Positions 7,372 to 9,463 of a stretch of DNA of 9,463 nucleotides are shown here, piece by piece. The position numbers and the translations under genes were made by a program. Location: the NCBI GenBank assembly GCA_007128525.1, contig SKXG01000199.1, positions 1-9,463 of the forward strand. Direction: 5' to 3'. The notes below the pieces were generated by a model. That model was not told the origin of the DNA. It ran no database searches and worked only from the letters and a program-made list of their open reading frames with translations. Each line of letters begins with the position of its first letter. Position 1 is the stretch's first letter. The DNA is from Pseudomonadales bacterium (GTDB lineage: Bacteria; Pseudomonadota; Gammaproteobacteria; Pseudomonadales; Azotimanducaceae).

Positions 7372-7400
7372 AAAAGAGCCTGGCTTTGCCGGGCTCTTTT
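7372..7400. terminator. Bidirectional intrinsic terminator between narK2 and gap
   Basis: AAAAGAGCCTGGC (7372-7384) pairs with GCCGGGCTCTTTT (7388-7400) over 13 positions with one G-U pair and a TTT loop. The stem ends in four T residues on the plus strand, and its A-rich left flank supplies a T-rich tract on the minus strand. It lies 19 bases after the narK2 stop and 69 bases past the gap stop, so it can serve both convergent genes. Confidence 0.88.
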
Positions 7401-7469
7401 CGTCTTAGGGGTGCCCAGATGTAGCGACAGCCTGAAAGCCAGAGGGCACAAGGAGTATTCAGAGGTACC

Positions 7470-8468
7470 CTAGAAGTCCTTTTGGCTGATCAGGTCAAGG
7501 CAACGGTGTGCGTAGCCGGCTTCGTTGTCGTACCAGGCCAGCAGTTTGACCATCTGGCCGGCACTGACGGTTGCGTTCCCATGGATAACGGCGGAGCAGG
7601 GCTCACCGACCAGGTCAATGGACACCAGCTCCTCATCGGTATAGCCGAGAATGCCCTGCAGGGAGCCTTCTGCCGCTTGACGCATCAGTGCATTCACCTC
7701 GGCTGTGGAGACCTTGCTGCGTAGTCGCGCGTTGATGTCGGTCAGCGAGACGTTGGGCGTTGGTACGCGAATCGCCTGCACTCGGATGCGGTCTTTCAAT
7801 TGCGGCAGCACGGCCACGGTTGCACTGTCAGCCCCGGTCGATGTCGGGATCATCGACAGCGCCGCAGCACGCCCACGGTGCTTTTTCTTGGCAGCTTTGT
7901 CGACAACTGCCTGCGATGCGGTGTAGGCGTGCACCGTTGTCGCCAACACCTCCTCGATACCCCATTTCTCATCCAGTACCTTCAGTACCGGTGCCAGTGA
8001 ATTGGTGGTGCAGGAGGCGTTGGATATGATCTGGTGTTGGGAGGGCTTCAGATCCTGATCGTTTACACCCATGACAACCGTGATATCGGCATCTGGTGAC
8101 GGTGCACCGACCAGCACGCGACCTGCGCCAGCCTCCAGGTGTCGGGCGGCATCAGCGCGCTTGGTGAACTGGCCGGTGCACTCGATTACGGTGTCGACGT
8201 TCAGGTCGGCCCAAGGCAGTGCCGCTGGATCAGATTCCGCCAGTACGCGAATACGGTGTCCCGCCAGCGCCAGGTGCCCGTCGTCAACGGTGACTCTGTC
8301 GCTCAGGCGGCCGTGGACGGAATCGTATTGAACCAGGTAGGCGATGGTATCGGCGTCGGCCAAGTCATTGACCGCGACCAGCTCAATGTCCCACCTGTTG
8401 TGCAATACCAGTTGGCGCAGCATAAAGCGGCCGGTGCGGCCCATGCCGTTGATGGCTATCCGTTTCAC
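7470..8468 (-). CDS. gap: Type I glyceraldehyde-3-phosphate dehydrogenase
   Basis: A 332-residue cytoplasmic GAPDH that interconverts glyceraldehyde 3-phosphate and 1,3-bisphosphoglycerate in glycolysis and gluconeogenesis. The Rossmann glycine motif is GMGRTGR (8-14; the family usually has GFGRIGR). VNDLADADT (33-41) contains Asp35, which suggests NAD preference. The catalytic site is ASCTTN (151-156) with Cys153 and partner His180 in HAYTASQ. Arg234 in AIRVPTPNVSL matches the substrate-binding Arg231. Family-typical residues differ in three places: STGADSATVAVLP (210-222), CSAVIHGNATV (291-301, His where Asp is usual) and WYDNEAGYAHR (312-322). It may thus be a paralogue; Epd (erythrose-4-phosphate dehydrogenase) is less likely because HAYTASQ and the PTSTGA stretch are GAPDH-like. 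The start is GTG at 8466-8468 with AGGAGA (8474-8479) five bases away. It is convergent with narK2 and divergent from the next gene. Confidence 0.93.
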   Translation of the reverse strand: MKRIAINGMGRTGRFMLRQLVLHNRWDIELVAVNDLADADTIAYLVQYDSVHGRLSDRVTVDDGHLALAGHRIRVLAESDPAALPWADLNVDTVIECTGQFTKRADAARHLEAGAGRVLVGAPSPDADITVVMGVNDQDLKPSQHQIISNASCTTNSLAPVLKVLDEKWGIEEVLATTVHAYTASQAVVDKAAKKKHRGRAAALSMIPTSTGADSATVAVLPQLKDRIRVQAIRVPTPNVSLTDINARLRSKVSTAEVNALMRQAAEGSLQGILGYTDEELVSIDLVGEPCSAVIHGNATVSAGQMVKLLAWYDNEAGYAHRCLDLISQKDF

Positions 8469-8483
8469 GTTGTTCTCCTGTGA

Positions 8484-8499
8484 TGTTTACTTGTGAACA
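8484..8499 (-). promoter_or_regulatory. Near-palindromic operator candidate upstream of gap
   Basis: TGTTTAC-TT-GTGAACA is an inverted repeat of two seven-base arms with one mismatch and a two-base centre. It ends four bases upstream of the gap Shine-Dalgarno, in the place where a repressor would block transcription start or early elongation. The size and symmetry fit a dimeric repressor such as a LacI- or GntR-type protein, but the regulator is not identifiable. It does not match the HexR operator known for Pseudomonas gap genes. Confidence 0.45.
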
Positions 8500-8666
8500 G
8501 TAACTGATGCGTGGCCGGTTACTCCAGATAAGATGCATCCTCGGCGGCATTTGTGAGTGAAGGACGACGATGCACTGGAACTCTGACCGGCAGCGATGAC
8601 TGTGACCTGATCCGTAAATCGGCAAAGCTTGATGGTTATCGCAACGGTGACGTGAACCGCATGGCA

Positions 8667-8679
8667 GTCACAAAGTGAC
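8667..8679. promoter_or_regulatory. Perfect inverted repeat GTCAC-AAA-GTGAC
   Basis: A 13-base perfect inverted repeat centred 78 bases before the start of the coiled-coil gene. Further GTGAC/GTCAC words occur at 8602-8606, 8647-8651 and 8724-8728. The position fits an operator for the plus-strand gene; the function is inferred from symmetry alone. Confidence 0.3.
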
Positions 8680-8739
8680 AGATGGGGTTCAATGTGCCGG
8701 GCCGCGGCGTTTGCGGTACCAGGGTCACAGGACACGACC

Positions 8740-8744
8740 GGGGA
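8740..8744 (+). promoter_or_regulatory. Ribosome binding site of the 3' partial gene
   Basis: GGGGA lies six bases before ATG 8751 and supports that start in a gene whose end is outside the window. Confidence 0.5.
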
Positions 8745-8750
8745 CGCGAT

Positions 8751-9463
8751 ATGAGTGAGCAGGACGCCTATCAGGAAGCCGTTTTCTTCTTTGACGGCGA
8801 CAACATCAGCAGTGAGATGCATTTTTCCGAGTTCGAGGCGCTGCTCAGCCGTGCCTCGACGGTCGGTGCCATGGCGGCAACCGTGGTCAAGGCGGCCTAT
8901 ACGGTGATCGGGACAGGTCTGGCCGTGCGCGGCGTGGTCTGCTTCCTGCTGCAGATCGATGAAGAGGGATACGCGGATCCTGGCTTCAGCGTGCCATTGC
9001 GCCACCTGGTCAAGACCGCCGGGCCGGGACCGGATGTGGGCTGCGGCAGAGTGCGACTGGCCTGCCGCAGCCAATGCTCGGTTGGCTGGCAGGCCAAGCA
9101 CCTGTGGGAGCCGGAAGCTGTGGGTGCGGCGCACCCGGTACGGCGTGTGCAGGAAGCCGTCTGGCGCAACCGACTGGGTATCAAGCTGCCCGAGGTGGCT
9201 GCGGCCATCAGTCGCCAGCCGGTTGCTGCGGCGGTTGGCAGTGCACCAGGATCCCTGCGCCAACAGCTTGAACTGCAGATCGACGAAGCCTTTGGCGAGG
9301 ATCGCACGGTCAGCCTGCAGCAGGTCATTCGGCATCACAAGACGCAGGTCCAGGCCATGAAACAGAAATTCCGCCTGGATCTGGAGCAGCAGCAACAGAT
9401 CTACCTGGATCAGATCAGCCGGGTGCAGGACGAGGTGCGGCGTCTGCGTGGCCAGCTCAAAAC
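8751..9463 (+). CDS. Conserved protein of unknown function with C-terminal coiled coil (3' partial)
   Basis: An open frame from ATG 8751 runs 237 codons to the window edge with no stop. The N-terminal part (1-125) looks like a compact alpha/beta domain beginning AVFFFDGDNISSEMHFSEFE (10-29). It has a middle VPLRHL (81-86) and a three-cysteine stretch CGRVRLACRSQC (98-109) followed by HLWEP (117-121). Residues from about 185 on are rich in Gln, Glu, Arg and Leu and look like a growing coiled coil. No transmembrane segment or signal peptide is apparent. It resembles from memory conserved gammaproteobacterial proteins sometimes labelled as chromosome-partitioning ParA, but no Walker motif is visible in the part present, so I do not assign that role. 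It is divergent from gap. The opposing 302-codon minus-strand frame is a shadow. Confidence 0.75.
   Translation, partial: MSEQDAYQEAVFFFDGDNISSEMHFSEFEALLSRASTVGAMAATVVKAAYTVIGTGLAVRGVVCFLLQIDEEGYADPGFSVPLRHLVKTAGPGPDVGCGRVRLACRSQCSVGWQAKHLWEPEAVGAAHPVRRVQEAVWRNRLGIKLPEVAAAISRQPVAAAVGSAPGSLRQQLELQIDEAFGEDRTVSLQQVIRHHKTQVQAMKQKFRLDLEQQQQIYLDQISRVQDEVRRLRGQLK

Larger units (their letters stand above)
8469..8750. promoter_or_regulatory. Divergent intergenic region between gap and the coiled-coil gene
   Basis: A 282-base region that should contain promoters for both flanking genes. No hexamer pair was good enough to call on either strand. It holds a 16-base near-palindrome next to the gap ribosome site and five GTGAC/GTCAC words between 8602 and 8728. 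No convincing small gene was found in it. Confidence 0.5.

Noticed and set aside
7411..7449. GTGCCC...GGGCAC inverted repeat downstream of gap
   Set aside because: The arms are only six bases, 27 bases apart, with no T-run; the neighbouring 13-position hairpin is a far better terminator.
8487..9395. 302-codon open frame on the minus strand
   Set aside because: It opposes a plus-strand frame open to the window end with a good ribosome site. Its product is compositionally odd (His, Ala, Arg rich) and it would run into the gap regulatory region.

Overview
The window looks like chromosomal DNA from a GC-rich gammaproteobacterium with anaerobic nitrate metabolism. This is an inference from gene families and layout (MoxR-DUF58 pair, tandem NarK-type transporters, a conserved coiled-coil protein); the genus cannot be read from the sequence. 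No mobile element, CRISPR array, tRNA or rRNA was seen. Gene density is high, with Shine-Dalgarno starts and tight spacing.

Left part (1-3481, + strand): the 3' tail of an unidentified gene overlaps by ATGA a MoxR-family AAA+ ATPase (80-1081). Next come a DUF58 protein (GTG start at 1083) and an asparaginase of the Rhizobium etli ReAV class (2444-3481). The first three read as one translationally coupled operon. The asparaginase has no Shine-Dalgarno sequence, but a TAGAAT box lies exactly where a leaderless transcript would need its -10 element.

Middle part (3482-7400, + strand): a 161-base leader containing a hairpin precedes a small universal stress protein with a degraded ATP loop. Two nitrate/nitrite porter (NNP) family transporters follow, a NarK1/NRT2-like protein and a NarK2-like protein 26 bases apart. 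Together they would import nitrate and exchange it for nitrite. Both appear to carry two extra membrane segments between the two six-helix halves, giving 14 helices instead of 12. The unit ends at a strong, nearly symmetric hairpin (7372-7400) that can also stop the convergent gene.

Right part (7470-9463): a divergent type I glyceraldehyde-3-phosphate dehydrogenase is on the minus strand. A 282-base divergent intergenic region holds a 16-base near-palindrome just upstream of the gap ribosome binding site and a cluster of GTGAC/GTCAC motifs. A plus-strand gene of unknown function with a C-terminal coiled coil then runs off the window end.

No wholly new multi-gene system is evident. The best leads are the 14-helix NarK pair with its stress-protein partner, the gap operator candidate, and the 3' partial coiled-coil gene.
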